A stretch of 64,000 bases of DNA from Acestrorhynchus altus (lineage: Eukaryota; Chordata; Actinopteri; Characiformes; Acestrorhynchidae): contig CM067507.1 of the NCBI GenBank assembly GCA_034509495.1, positions 33,819,860 to 33,883,859 on the forward strand. The letters are read 5' to 3'. Made by a program: the position numbers and the translations under genes. How positions within the stretch are numbered: position 1 is the stretch's first letter; every line of letters begins with the position of its first letter. The notes below the pieces were generated by a model. That model was not told where the DNA came from, searched no databases, and was given only the letters and a program-made list of their open reading frames with translations. Shown here piece after piece: positions 11,300 through 22,330 of the stretch.

Positions 11300-11307
11300 G
11301 ACTCTCT
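11030..11307. repeat. (CTTT)n and (CT)n pyrimidine tract
   Basis: About 75 bp of CTTT repeat, then a degenerate TTCTGATTCTG spacer and about 100 bp of CT/CTGT. The minus-strand frames are Arg-Glu and Lys-Glu runs, not a gene. The purine-rich minus strand could form triplex DNA. Confidence 0.97.
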
Positions 11308-11397
11308 CCAATTTCCTTCACCCATTTTATTTCTTATTTTACTGAAAGATAGAACAAAATATAATTCTCTTTGTCCTCCTCACTTTTTCTTTTTGTT

Positions 11398-11468
11398 TAT
11401 ATATATATATATATTTATCTTTCTGTGTTGCAGTCTGCTTTCCCTCAGTCTTCTTCCCTCTCTCTCTC

Positions 11469-11517
<49 letters not shown>
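11398..11517. repeat. Short (TA)n and (TG)n microsatellites
   Basis: TA at 11,398-11,416 and TG at 11,470-11,517. Confidence 0.95.
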
Positions 11518-11521
<4 letters not shown>

Positions 11522-11599
11522 GTCCCCCTGTAAATCCAAACCCTACTTCCCCGTCGTCAGGCTCGTACACTCTGCTGGGTCTCATCTCTCAGCTCACAG

Positions 11600-11700
11600 C
11601 TGAAACAGCAGTAAAGCAAATTACCATCAGCGATATCCACTGGCTGCCCATCAGGTCAATCAAATTCCTCCAATCTGCCTTCAGCCCACCTCCCTTCAGC
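11600..11700 (+). pseudogene. LINE reverse-transcriptase C-terminal scrap
   Basis: The frame reads 'ISDIHWLPIRSIKFLQ', matching the LHWLPV..RI.FK motif found after the polymerase domain in L2/CR1-like non-LTR retrotransposons. Only about 30 codons are recognisable and the flanks are degraded. The family level is inferred. Confidence 0.5.
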
Positions 11701-11990
11701 CCACCGTTTCTCAGGGCAACCAGCACCACAGGCTGAGCTTCATCTAATAGAGCGCACAGACAGGCTGTGCAGATATGAGAGGTGCTTTTCTGGCATCTGT
11801 GCTCGTTTAGAATATCCCAAAATTATAGCAGCTTCAAAAGCAGCCCGGGATTCGCTTCAGGGTCTGTGATTTTAAAGACAATGGAGACATTATCGCGTCA
11901 CATCAGGCTTTATTTCCATTCTTACTGTCACAGTCAGATGATGACTTATGAAGAGACCCTCCAGAATGTGGAGCTACAAATAATACAGGA
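11701..11990. other. Non-coding, no recognised feature
   Basis: Possibly decayed LINE 3' sequence; nothing definite. Confidence 0.3.
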
Positions 11991-12001
11991 TGTGTGTGTG
12001 T

Positions 12002-12038
<37 letters not shown>
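11991..12038. repeat. (TG)n microsatellite
   Basis: About 23 TG units with one interruption. Confidence 0.97.
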
Positions 12039-12039
<1 letters not shown>

Positions 12040-12314
12040 AATGATCTGGACAGACACTCTGGCTGTAAGACAGGCCAGCTGTGTGTGTTTGTTAACAGGG
12101 TGTCAGTATCATGTATCAGCAGTGTGTTAAATTTTATACTGTATATTTTATTTCATGTCTTTATTAGCTGATCTTCTCTGTTTTATGTCCTCTCCATCCC
12201 TGGGGGGAAGCTGAGTGTGTGTTTCTTTCAGAGAGGTGGGCAGGTAAACCGTTCAGAGACGTCTCACTGTTTGTTTTACAGGAAAGGCTTGGACCTCCTG
12301 CTGAAGTTGAGAGC

Positions 12315-12323
12315 TGTGTGTGC

Positions 12324-12352
<29 letters not shown>
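12315..12352. repeat. (TG)n microsatellite
   Basis: About 18 TG units with one early interruption. Confidence 0.95.
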
Positions 12353-12355
<3 letters not shown>

Positions 12356-12564
12356 GCCAGGGTTTCCACAGATCAAGGTTGTTTTTGGACATGAGCCGCC
12401 ACAAGTCATGTGACATATAATACACAGATGTCAAACGTGGGTGGCACCATGCTCAGAGACACAGGCTCTCATTGGTTTACAGACTGTAGTCCTGTCTGTG
12501 CTCCTGTTTCTAATCTACAGTAGATATAAAGCTGTACATATGAAGCTGCATAAGCCTGAAACCT

Positions 12565-12775
12565 GTAATATGCACTACGTGTCCAAACTGTGTTCCCTAG
12601 AATGATGGAGCTCCATCCAGCACCTTTGGACGGAATGATTTGGATTGATGGTCATCTAACATCCTGACCTCACTAATGCTTTTGTCACTGAATGCAATCA
12701 AATCCTCAGAGCAATGTTCCAAACTCTAGTAGAAAGCCTTCTCTGGACAGTAGAGACTAATCCACTAATGGGATA
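12565..12775 (-). mobile_element. Short non-autonomous DNA element (family A), partial
   Basis: It carries 'GATGGAGCTCCATCCAGCAC', 'GTCACTGAATGCAATCAAAT' and 'CTCTGGACAGTAGAGACTAA' in reverse family A order. Both outer ends are missing. Confidence 0.75.
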
Positions 12776-13369
12776 ATGGGAAACTCCGGGTCTACACGAA
12801 TCAGAGCGTACTTGGGTGTATGCTCTGAAACCAGCCAACAGTCTCAAAGAATAAGATGCGATTTAAACATGATGTACAACCAAAATCTACGTCACCGCTT
12901 TTTTAAACACTGTGGGCCAGGGAATGAGCGCATGGCCACAACAACCCAACAGGAAAGCAGTGCAAAGACATAAAACAGATAAGACAGCAACTCGGAGGAC
13001 GTTATTTGCACATTTTAACTCCAACGGCAGAAAAGAAACCGTTAAGCCCCACTGGGTTTCTATGGGCACTTGCCAGTCTTTATGAGGGGCTGTCTATCCC
13101 TGCGTGTCTCCCTCTGAAGTCCCCACGTACTCTCGCTCTCCATGCAGGTTGAGGTGCTCTCTTTATGCACCACATGGGTCTTATTGGCTCCAAGTGTGAC
13201 ACATCAGAGGGAAGAGCACTCTTCATGGCACCCCACCACCTCGCTACCACAACATCAAATCACAATATGAACATTCAGCCTGCAAATTCTTCATTTCCTC
13301 AGTGCTGTTGGTTTCAGCATCCAGCAACTAAAAGTGCTGCGGCTGTCTGATGGGTTCTGCGTTAAATCC
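12776..13369. other. Non-coding, no recognised feature
   Basis: No gene or named repeat was seen. The open frame at 12,776-12,973 has no family features. Confidence 0.4.
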
Positions 13370-13528
13370 TGCTTATTTCTGGTAACATGGTCTGATTTTA
13401 TTCATCAGAGAAATCCGATTAGTGAGGCAAAATCCAGCTCTTAATTAGATTTGAATCAGACTGAATTATTTACATGCGCTCAGTAATTCAGCAGGTTTCC
13501 CAATACCTTTGTCCATAAAGTGTAATTA
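13370..13528. repeat. Two short repeat fragments
   Basis: 13,370-13,495 resembles 22,195-22,325 (AAATCCGATTA/GTAATTC-type motifs, a dispersed fish repeat). 13,499-13,528 ('CCAATACCTTTGTCCATAAA') is an outer end of family A in reverse orientation. Confidence 0.4.
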
Positions 13529-13816
13529 ATGGTCAAATGAATGAAAAGAATGTCCCATTTGTGCCTTTTGGAGATCAGTTCACCTACTGAGCTGCCAATC
13601 CACAAACTGAAGGTCTACTGTGGTCAACAGTGTGCGAAATCTAGCTGAAACAGACCCAGGACAGGCAGGTATTATCTGCCTTTTTATCTGGAGGCTTTTT
13701 GTAGCACTGAAGACAATCTTCTCACAGTCCATCTCATTAAGGACCAGCTGTGATGACAAGATGTTGTATGAAGGGAGAAGCTAATTACCAACAGGCTGGA
13801 GCTCAGATCTTCACTC
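13529..13816. other. Non-coding, no recognised feature
   Basis: I see no gene or named repeat here. Confidence 0.4.
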
Positions 13817-13839
13817 CACACACACACCTACACACACAC

Positions 13840-13913
<74 letters not shown>
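13817..13913. repeat. (CA)n microsatellite
   Basis: About 45 CA units with early interruptions. Confidence 0.98.
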
Positions 13914-13915
<2 letters not shown>

Positions 13916-14271
13916 AAATCCCCTGCCTCACCTCCCCCATCCAATATTCAATAATACGTTCATATACAGGGAGACAGGAATGAGTCAAAGATTTGTATTT
14001 TGCCTTTGTCCTTCAACTCTCCATCATCACTGACTGCAGGCAGCTCATTCCCAGAGGTCAGGGGTCACTGTTGCCACGGTGATCATTCTCCCCTCATCTC
14101 TATGTGATGCTTCAACTCACTTTTTCACTTGTAATGATCATTAGTGTCAGGAGGCTGAATGTAAACGCGTCTGCAGGCTGGACAGCCAGTTGCGGCTGTT
14201 TTTAAGTCACGTCTAATGAGACTGAAGAGAGTAGGTCCAAAATGTGGCTTCATTTCTGTTTATAAAAGCAG
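13914..14271. other. Non-coding, no recognised feature
   Basis: I see no gene or named repeat here. Confidence 0.4.

Positions 14272-14350
<79 letters not shown>
14272..14350. repeat. (CA)n microsatellite
   Basis: About 39 uninterrupted CA units. Confidence 0.98.
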
Positions 14351-14351
<1 letters not shown>

Positions 14352-14770
14352 ACTCACTCTCTGTACTGTTGAAAAATGGGACCAGAGCATGAGACCAAAC
14401 CCCGACCCTGAACCCTGACAGAGCATCCGTCAGTTACAATAAAAACAGCAGAAGCACATTTATTCCCACAACACAAACCCAGCATATTGATCACGCCTAC
14501 AAAGTCAGAAATGGAAGGAAAATATTGACAGAGAGCTGAGGAGTATGGATGGGAGGGCAAATATACACAGAGACACAGGAAAGATAGACAGGCAACAAAG
14601 GAACAAAATAAAAAAGAGAGAAATACAGAGAAAGCAGGAACACGATAGAAAGAGACAGAGAGACGGACAGTGAGACACACAGACTGGCAGGAGAGAGAGA
14701 GAGAGACTGGCAGTAGCTATAAATAAATAAATAGGAATATATAAATAATAAATAAATAAATAAATAGGAA
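14351..14770. repeat. Purine-rich sequence with (GA)n and (AAAT)n tracts
   Basis: GA near 14,691-14,706 and AAAT runs at about 14,720-14,767, in an AG-rich context. The long minus-strand frames (Leu, Ser and Tyr-rich) are read from this biased sequence and I reject them as genes. Confidence 0.7.
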
Positions 14771-14840
14771 TAAATTTCATAGTACGCACAAAAACCACCC
14801 GGCATGTAGGCAAAGGTTCCGACACTTATACAACTACTCG

Positions 14841-15011
14841 TTGGTTGGTGTGGTGCAACAGATAACACCACCACCACTAAATATGGGGTTGGATTCCCAG
14901 TCTGGATAACTGTGCTGTGCAACACCAATAAGAGTCCTTGGGCAAGACTCCTAACACTTCTCTCCACCTCTGTAATATGAATAACCTCGTAAGTCGCTCT
15001 GGATAAGAGTG
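14841..15011 (+). repeat. tRNA-derived SINE-like repeat (type 2)
   Basis: An A-box-like head ('GGTGCAACAGATAACACC') is followed by a B-box-like 'GGTTGGATTCCC'. The body is 'AGAGTCCTTGGGCAAGACTC' and the tail 'GTAAGTCGCTCTGGATAAGA', typical of fish tRNA-SINEs. A degraded second copy is at 5.3 kb. Confidence 0.75.
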
Positions 15012-15857
15012 AGCATGAAAGCATGAAAGAAAGAGACTGATTCCTGTTATTGATACAACACCACCTACATTACAAACACAGCACAGAGAAACATACAGTG
15101 AAGGTCGGCAAAGCAAACAACAGACAGCAGCAAATAAGAAACCAGCTTCAGCCAGCCAATAAGAGGCTGTGAATAAGGAGTCTGATCTGGGAGCTGAGAA
15201 GAAGGAAATAACTGGGGAATCATCTCATGTAGTAGCATAATCAGAACAGGCATACAAATCTACCAACTGCGAAACCAACCAAGCTGCTATACGATTTTAG
15301 AAGAAGTGCAAAAATGTTATATGTTACACAGAGCATATTTGCTCTGTCCGGACAAACAGATCTCAAGAAACAGACCATTAAAAGCCTGGATGAAAATAAC
15401 CAGTTTATCCTCACCCAATAAACATGGAATCAGGTGGGAGCTGAACTCTACCCCTACCAACCAGAGGGTGACTGACATTATGAGCATGTTCTGAGCATGT
15501 CCATGTTTTTGTCTGACCTCCTGAACTTGGCACATGAGAAGGCTGAACAGCCAGATGAGACACTGAATCAATATTCCTGCCTTTTTATGTTTCTCCATTT
15601 ACTTGCTTCCTAAAACACAATATTCCAATATACATAATCTTGATTAACCACAGTTACAATTAGGGACCAGAACTGCCTTCAAACCTCTTAATGAACACAG
15701 TGGATGCAGAACAAAAAAGCATCTCTTTCTCACATTATTCAGTAAAATATCCAAATGATCTGCTGTAACAATTAATGTCCAAACAATAATGTTTAAAAAT
15801 TTGAACAAAATCATAAAAAAATACATATAATGGGTATGTGGACCAGTGCCCATGAAC

Positions 15858-15859
<2 letters not shown>
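15012..15859. other. Non-coding, no recognised feature
   Basis: Two antiparallel frames at 15,306-15,598 have no motifs. No named repeat was seen. Confidence 0.4.

Positions 15860-15892
<33 letters not shown>
15860..15892. repeat. (GA)n microsatellite
   Basis: About 16 GA units. Confidence 0.96.
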
Positions 15893-15895
<3 letters not shown>

Positions 15896-15949
15896 ATTCT
15901 GGTTTTATCCACACAGTATAAATAACTGTAGTCAGTAGAATACACACCG

Positions 15950-16150
15950 ACCTCTGCGTTCCCCACAGCTTCGTGTGCTCGTCAGGTTTTATGGGCTTAA
16001 TTCTCTCGCATATATTGCCAGTATAAATATGGGCCGGCTCTGCGGGAGACCCACCAGAGGGTCATTAGGACCGACCTAGACTGTAACACGGCCGCACACA
16101 ACTTTTACTGTGGACCACAAGGATTTTCCTCATTGGATAACTCCGTAACC
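15950..16150. promoter_or_regulatory. Candidate non-coding regulatory block (unverified)
   Basis: Complex sequence of higher GC with no repeat signature or coding frame. Weak candidate. Confidence 0.2.
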
Positions 16151-16319
16151 CTCTGTGTGTGGGTGTGTGTGTGCAGTAAAGAAAAGAGGTCAAAGCTCAG
16201 ATGACCTGGGTTAGACATACAAACGTGACATCACTCCATCACAGTGTGGCATGAGAAAAGCCCATAACGTGCTGTGAGGAATGAGAATGGCTGAGTTAAC
16301 GGTCTTATTGGCTCTCCAC

Positions 16320-16555
16320 TACGTTGGAGTCTTCAGGGCCACGTCTCAGAGTCAGACGTCCTGCAGTCCCTGTGAAAGCTCTCGTAGAGCAGGAGGTGTC
16401 AGACTCACTGCCGAGCCAGAGAGCATTTGTAGACAACACACTCACGCATGTTTTCAATAGTTTTCTCCCTAATTTCTGCAGTGGACAGTGAGTGGACACA
16501 GTGTTTAAACACTCCAGCAGCACTGCTGTATCAGATCCACTCATACCTCACACAC
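16320..16555 (-). mobile_element. Foldback-type dispersed element (family B), partial
   Basis: 'GGACAGTGAGTGGACACAGT' followed by 'GTTTAAACACTCCAGCAGCA' is almost identical to 46,032-46,075 and 52,768-52,812. The left part is diverged. Confidence 0.7.
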
Positions 16556-16854
16556 TGCTAGCAGAAACAAGGTGTTTCAAGAACATGGGAAGCATTTATC
16601 TTTTCAAACTGCAGCTAAACCGTTGGAGCTCGATATATTTGGAGGACATGTCTCCATTACATTGGGAAGCATTGCACTGAGAAATAAGTGAAGAGAGAGG
16701 GTCTTCTTACCCACCAAAGAGATCAAGGCTCTCTCAGACTCTGGGTCTTGAATGGCTGACAATGGATGAAAGCGGATGGTGGCTCCAATACTTAGACAGC
16801 TCCTTCACTCAGAAGCCTTTGTTTTGTTCTGCTATTATGGTTTGGTTTTAATAT
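16556..16854. other. Non-coding, no recognised feature
   Basis: I see no gene or named repeat here. Confidence 0.4.
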
Positions 16855-16867
16855 TCTTGCTGAAAAA

Positions 16868-17235
16868 TCCAGCTCATAGCTGGTTTCAGAAGGTCTAAGC
16901 TGGTCTTTGGTGGTAAAGGTGCTTGAAAAGTTGGTCATCCAGCCCTTTAACCAGCTTATGGCCAGCATCGAGTATCTTGCATTTAATATTGGTCATGTTG
17001 GTTGAATAGTGAGACCAGAGTGGTTCTGCTGGTCATGCTGGTTGATGTGGTTGGTCAAGATATTAATGCTGCTCAACCAGCATTGGTCAGATTGATGATT
17101 GATAGTCTAGCTTGTCAGATTGATCATACTTGTAGACCAGCTAATCATCAAACAGTCAAACAGTAACATACCCTATACTGGTCAAAATTACACTGGCCAG
17201 CATGAGTTGGCAAGGCTGTTTTTTTCAGTAGCTGC
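16868..17235. repeat. CTGGT/ACCAG-rich degenerate repeat
   Basis: More than a dozen short TGGTCA, GCTGGT and ACCAGC variants occur, ending in 'GGCTGTTTTTTTCAGTAGC'. This resembles a dispersed fish repeat built of 'GCTGGT' words. Non-coding. Confidence 0.6.

Positions 17236-17236
<1 letters not shown>

Positions 17237-17305
<69 letters not shown>
17237..17305. repeat. (ATT)n microsatellite
   Basis: About 23 uninterrupted ATT units, followed by degenerate AATAAT. Confidence 0.98.
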
Positions 17306-17307
<2 letters not shown>

Positions 17308-17382
17308 AATAATGATAATAATAATAACAACAATAATAAAATAACTAATTAAAGTATAAAATAAATAAAAAATTATTAATAA

Positions 17383-17390
<8 letters not shown>

Positions 17391-17442
<52 letters not shown>

Positions 17443-17456
17443 ACACACACACACAC
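17391..17456. repeat. (AC)n microsatellite
   Basis: About 33 units with one AT interruption. Confidence 0.98.
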
Positions 17457-17578
17457 TTAGATTTAGACACTATATTAGACTAAGCCCTGTTATCACATTC
17501 AGTGTAAATCACAAGTTCTTCAGTCCACTGAACTTAAACCATCACAGGTTTAGCGGCCAGGATGGAGACTGGTGTGCT

Positions 17579-17581
<3 letters not shown>

Positions 17582-17646
<65 letters not shown>
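17582..17646. repeat. (GA)n microsatellite
   Basis: About 32 uninterrupted GA units, just left of an inverted repeat. Confidence 0.98.
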
Positions 17647-17648
<2 letters not shown>

Positions 17649-17659
17649 AAGTATTTTAG

Positions 17660-17709
17660 AGAGTGATGGTCAGCTGATAGTTCCCAGCTGAGTGATGGAA
17701 CACACACGT

Positions 17710-17750
<41 letters not shown>

Positions 17751-17839
17751 ATCGTGAAGCTGTGGGGTCATACATGTGTCTCGTATGTACGTGTGTGTTC
17801 TCCCGCTCAGCTGGGGAGCTATCAGCTGACCATCACTCT
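17660..17839. repeat. Inverted repeat enclosing a (CA)n tract
   Basis: The 33-bp arm at 17,660-17,692 and the 34-bp arm at 17,806-17,839 are reverse complements with about one mismatch and one indel ('TGATGGTCAGCTGATAG' core). The roughly 113-bp loop holds (CA)n at 17,701-17,749 and a TG-rich stretch. It can form a hairpin or cruciform. The origin is unknown. Confidence 0.85.
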
Positions 17840-18179
17840 ATGCATTGCATTACACTACTGGGCAGCTCAGGCAGGAATTAGCTCTTTTTGGCGTCAGTGT
17901 GTCTGAGTGCTTCCTGCAGGCTGTGTGCTGGTGTCTTTTTACCTCACTCTCCAGGACACCACAGTGTACACTCAAAAGATAGTGTCAAAAGGTCAAAGGT
18001 CAAATGTTCCAGTCAAACGCTTAAGTAAGACATTGTCAAGCAAAATATGATCAAGTTACTTTTACTACAATGTTTCGTTCAAGTTTGAGCAGCACAGGTG
18101 GGATGAATTTAAGTCAAGAACACAAAGTCTGTAGTTACTATATTACTGTAAGATTATTTCTAATTATATCGTTTGGTGA
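17840..18179. other. Non-coding, no recognised feature
   Basis: I see no gene or named repeat here. Confidence 0.4.
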
Positions 18180-18335
18180 CTAAAGTGATATACTGACGTC
18201 ATCCTGCAGCTTTAGGGGACAACGAAAAAACCTTAACTTTCAACAGAAGAGAATGTTTATTTACAAGGGATTTTAAAGCATTTCTATTGGTCCATTCATC
18301 ATGACATTATGACACAGTGTAGACGAATTCTAATT
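18180..18335 (-). repeat. Dispersed repeat (family D), fragment
   Basis: 'CATTTCTATTGGTCCATTCA' is the reverse complement of the CCAATAGAAATG core found at 5.1, 31.9 and 61.5 kb. Confidence 0.5.
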
Positions 18336-19009
18336 ATTTCAAGTCCAAAATTTCATATGAATTCCATCAGTACCATCGATATCAACTTTCATTTTTAATT
18401 CACCTTCACCTACATCATCATCTTAAACTGAAACTACGTTGTGGGGTGTGGAAGTGGTGTTCACCCATTGGGAACCAGCATTAATGGTTGCTTTATGCCT
18501 TCTCAAATGTAACTTAACTCTTCCACAATAAAGAAATATTACAGAGATCAAACCTTTCTTAATTTTCCCAAAGATCCAGTATTTCACCCACATTCCTTTA
18601 AATTTTATAAATTTAGCCTCTAAACTCCTGTAAAGTGGTGCCTAACCTTATCTAGCACAGGCTAAGGATCTTGTCTCGAGAGTGGGGCTGCTGCCCATCC
18701 AATTTTCCCCAAGATATCATCCCGAAAACCCGACAGAGAGGCATCAACCATATTTGTGAATCACATCTGTCTGGTTTTTGTACAAAACAGGTGAAAAGAC
18801 CGTCCACCACCCACCCTTCAAAAATGTGGTTTTGGGTTAGTGTTTAATTATTCAGCTCTGTTTAACAGACACCAGTTGGTAGCTGTTGGTGTTTACCAGC
18901 AAATTTACTTGATGCTGTATGATGTTTTTAACTGTAGCTCACATCGCTTGCTGTTTTGTGCATTTTCATTTTCATACTTAGAGGAAGTATATGACCCATC
19001 ATTTTTTCC
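18336..19009. other. Non-coding, no recognised feature
   Basis: I see no gene or named repeat here. Confidence 0.4.
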
Positions 19010-19255
19010 ACTTTTCAGCTCTTACAAACTGAGATCCACTCTGTGGGCAGTTATACACTGATTTCTAGGCTTCATATCTCAGGATCAGTGTAAACTACAG
19101 ACATGATACACATTTAAATACACTGTAATCCCTGTAAATTCTTTTTCTAATTTTTTGGATAATAAAAGTCATAAAATTGGGTAATAAATATACATCAAAC
19201 TATGAAAACATCCCGCAAAATTAGCCTAAGGTTCTAAAAGCTAGACACTACAGAC
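19010..19255 (+). repeat. Dispersed ~0.9 kb unit (family K), internally deleted
   Basis: It opens with 'TGTGGGCAGTTATACACTGA' and 'AGGCTTCATATCTCAGGATC' and closes with 'GCAAAATTAGCCTAAGGTTC'. These match the start and end of the 23.6-24.5 kb copy with the middle missing. Confidence 0.75.
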
Positions 19256-19589
19256 TCATCAGTGTCCCCTAGCATTTTGATGTTACATTGATTATTTAGG
19301 TGAAAATGTTTGTCGGCTTTGTGTAGTCCCCTCCCTCTTTTTTCTCTCTATCACTGTGACATTAATCAGTTCTGATAAGTCCAGACAAGAGTGGACATAA
19401 GAGTGGACAGTGACCAAATGGAAGCTGGAGGGAGCTTCTAACGTGGTGTCTGTTGCATTACAACTCCCTGACCTGTTGTGAGAAAGCAATCAAACATTGG
19501 CCTCCATAACAAACCTGAAGTTTCCAAAGTAAGTTCCTTGGATTCCTGAACATGTGGAAAAATTAATGACTCTTTCTATCCGTCCCATT

Positions 19590-20200
19590 ACTCGAACCGA
19601 AGCCCTCCACAAACTGTTCATACTAAAACCCTGATTCATATTTCATTCTCCACACTTCAGCTAATTATGGCACGTGCCTGTTTACTAATAAACCACCAAA
19701 CTGGCTGTAGGTGGTAACGATTCGCGAAAACACTTCTGCATTAGCGGAAACCATCGCTCAGCCTGGAACACCCCAGCATGGCTGGAGAGAGCTGACTGGA
19801 AAGAAGCTCATTTGCTAAAAAACTTGAGCATCTGCAACAATATTTATCTTCTTCCTCGTGCTCGGTAATGGCTTTGGCGGGATGGATGAGGCAGTTGCCT
19901 TCTTGCCTTCAGGTGAACAGAGAAAGCGAGGGAGAGAGAGAATGAGGGAGGGAGAGAGCGATAAAGCGAGAGAGCAAAGATCCTTGGCCTATGGCCAGCG
20001 CATGACAAAGTTGAAGCCGAGCGCCTCCTTTCCCACAGTAAACAAATCGCCACCACTTGAGCAATTGAGCATTATCATAATGAGCAAGCGTGTTGTTAAT
20101 TTTTCCGTTGCTCTGTTGATGTTCCACAGCAACTGAACAAATTCAATTTCCAAGGGGGGAGTGGGGGGCTAACAGGCTGGCGAAGCTGGAGGAAAGCTTC
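19590..20200. promoter_or_regulatory. Candidate non-coding regulatory block (unverified)
   Basis: Long complex sequence without repeats except a short GA-rich part at 19,920-19,975. It contains 'GAGCATTATCATAATGAGC' (a near-palindrome at about 20,066-20,084) and TTAATT words. Opposite-strand frames here lack family features. It looks like deeply conserved non-coding DNA by texture only. Confidence 0.35.
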
Positions 20201-20530
20201 AGGGCGAGGAAAGGGGGAAAAAAAAGAGAGGGAGAAACTTTGAGAAGAAGAAGAATTCCTCAGTGGCACTAACTCTTTTTGCTTGATGGTGTTTTGCTAA
20301 TTACAGCACTTCCTAGGAATGAAAGTAATAGGCTGGTGTCAGTGCCTGAAGCTTATCGAGAAACATGCAGGCAGTCATATCTGGATGAAACCCTTTTGTC
20401 TCCTCGTTTCCCTTTGAGGGAGAAATTAGAAAAAAAGAGAGAGAGAAAGACATTGCGGAGGAGGAGTGAGGAGCACGCGTGAGCAAAGCCAAAGCAAAGA
20501 AAGGGAGAACAAAAGCGCGAGAGTCAGATC
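20201..20530. promoter_or_regulatory. Candidate non-coding regulatory block, purine-rich (unverified)
   Basis: Complex AG-rich sequence with 'GTTTTGCTAATTACAGC' near 20,290. The open frame at 20,279-20,482 ends in basic low-complexity residues and is unlikely to be a gene. Confidence 0.3.
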
Positions 20531-21240
20531 TGTAACGAAGTCGTCGGTTTCAGATGTAATTAACCTTTTGAATCTTGCGAGCGGCCGTGGCAATTAGTTT
20601 GTATTTCTCGCTATCATGTGATAGTAATGATTCTCATTAGCATGGCACGACCTCCTCTAATCTGGACGGACGCAGGCGTGGGCCTCGGCCTCGCTTTGGC
20701 CTGCAGAAGCTGATGTGGCCTCCCCGATAGCACCAGCGCTGGAGGTAGAGCAGGGGGTCTCACAGCACGGCTCAGTTTTTCCCCCTCTTTCCCTCTCTTT
20801 TCTGCATCTCGAGGGGGAATGCTCTTATCTGGAGTCTGCTTTTACTCTCTTTACTCTCGTTCTCTTTCTATCTTTTCCTTTTTTAATGTTTCTTTCTTTT
20901 TCTGCATTTCTTCCACCAGGCAATCTTTGCAGCTCATTTGAGGCGGTGTGGCGAAAGCCATTGGACGCCTGCTTGATCATATGGCAGGAAAGCTGGGCCG
21001 CAACAGCTTGGAGATACCAGCCCATTCTATTAAGCACTCTGCCTGTGAAGATGTGAGCATTATTGCTCTGTTATTCTTGCAAGGGAATGCAAATGCAAAT
21101 GTCCCTCTGGTAATGGCAGCGGAACGCGTCGCTCTTTGTGTGCGAGGGAAAGTAAATTTAGGAGAAAGTTGTGTGGCAGGGCGAAGGATAGAGGGGAGAA
21201 TGTTCAGACACAGCAGAGTTTAAGAAGAGGTAATGAGGCA
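20531..21240. promoter_or_regulatory. Candidate enhancer block with overlapping octamers (unverified)
   Basis: It includes 'GATGTAATTAACCTTTTGAA' near 20,554, 'GGCAATTAGTTTG', 'TTCTCATTAGCATGGC', and two overlapping ATGCAAAT octamers at 21,087-21,094 and 21,093-21,100. The octamers are the consensus for POU factors. No repeat was seen and no frame resembles a protein family. Function is inferred from motifs. Confidence 0.4.
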
Positions 21241-21249
21241 CAGCTTACT

Positions 21250-21257
21250 CACACACG

Positions 21258-21328
<71 letters not shown>
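21250..21328. repeat. (CA)n microsatellite with CG-rich start
   Basis: Begins ACACACGCACGCGCGCGCAC, then about 29 CA units. The alternating CG/CA start is favourable for Z-DNA. Confidence 0.97.
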
Positions 21329-21329
<1 letters not shown>

Positions 21330-21488
21330 ATGGGACAGGAGCCTTCAGGAGCAACAGCCGGGTAACTGCACAGAATGTAATGTTTCCCCTGTAAATGTCC
21401 TCTTCATTGTTTCTCAGCAAGAACCAAACATACAGATGTTACCTAAGTTAGGACATTAGTAAGGACATTTTGGTCCATTTGGTCTGTC

Positions 21489-21540
21489 CGTCCATCCATC
21501 CATCCATCCATCCATCCATCCATCCATCCATCCATCCATC

Positions 21541-21603
<63 letters not shown>
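21489..21603. repeat. Compound (CCAT)n(CTAT)n microsatellite
   Basis: About 13 CCAT units pass directly into about 16 CTAT units. Confidence 0.98.
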
Positions 21604-22194
21604 GTGTGTTTATCTACTTCAAACATTATAAAACGTGATTATGTGTTTCCATGTCAATATGAATAATAAGCAATTTACAAAGAACTTGTCTTGTCTTTAT
21701 CCCATCATCTGTCCTGCTCAGTTTTAGAAGACAGAGGATGGATGAACAAGGTATTAATCATATCGTATTAATCACAGTAATCAACAAGTGAATTAATCCA
21801 TGAACCTTTATTGTAGATATCAGATTTCGATATCTGAACTACCTACTGTTTTGATAGTCTGTACATATGTACATAAATTCCGAAATGCAGGAGGCACTTA
21901 ATATATTTTGGAAAAATAAAAGCACAATAAATATCTAGGTTGATCTCTAAATATCAGCATTCTATTAATATTTGCATCTTACATAATGACATGCATTCAT
22001 AAACTTCTACATGAGTCAGACCTGGGGTTAATGTTGAACCCAACATTTTTTTTACAGATTGAGTCATAAAACATCTAGAAGAAGATTTTGTCAATCATGT
22101 TGTTGGTCTCAGTGTTGCTTCAAATGTGTTTTGATGCCATCTGGTGGGTGCTGTGTTCAGCACTGCTTGCTGATTTCCTGCATTTGGTTTCATG
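21604..22194. other. AT-rich non-coding, no recognised feature
   Basis: I see no gene or named repeat here. Confidence 0.4.
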
Positions 22195-22325
22195 CATATA
22201 CTGCGAAATTCGATTACTGAGATCAGGTTTGAGAAATCGGTGAGCTGTTTGCATGATCACATGAATAATCCGATAAATGCAGACGTCTGATTAAGAACGG
22301 ATTATTGTGTGCATGTATAAACACT
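22195..22325. repeat. Dispersed repeat fragment (AAATTCGATTA type)
   Basis: 'GAAATTCGATTACTGAGATC' and 'ATCCGATAAATGCAGACG' resemble 13,370-13,495. No coding capacity. Confidence 0.4.
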
Positions 22326-22330
22326 AAAGG

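Noticed and set aside
11006..11325. Three Arg-Glu/Lys-Glu-rich frames on the minus strand
   Set aside because: All are read through the CTTT and CT tracts in different phases; no biological frame.
14497..15024. 175-codon minus-strand frame
   Set aside because: Leu/Ser/Tyr-rich reading of AG-biased sequence, AAAT tracts and a SINE; no motif or start context.
21489..21603. Regular short repeats that might suggest an array of spacers
   Set aside because: It is a tetranucleotide microsatellite with no unique spacers; CRISPR arrays are not expected in this type of genome.
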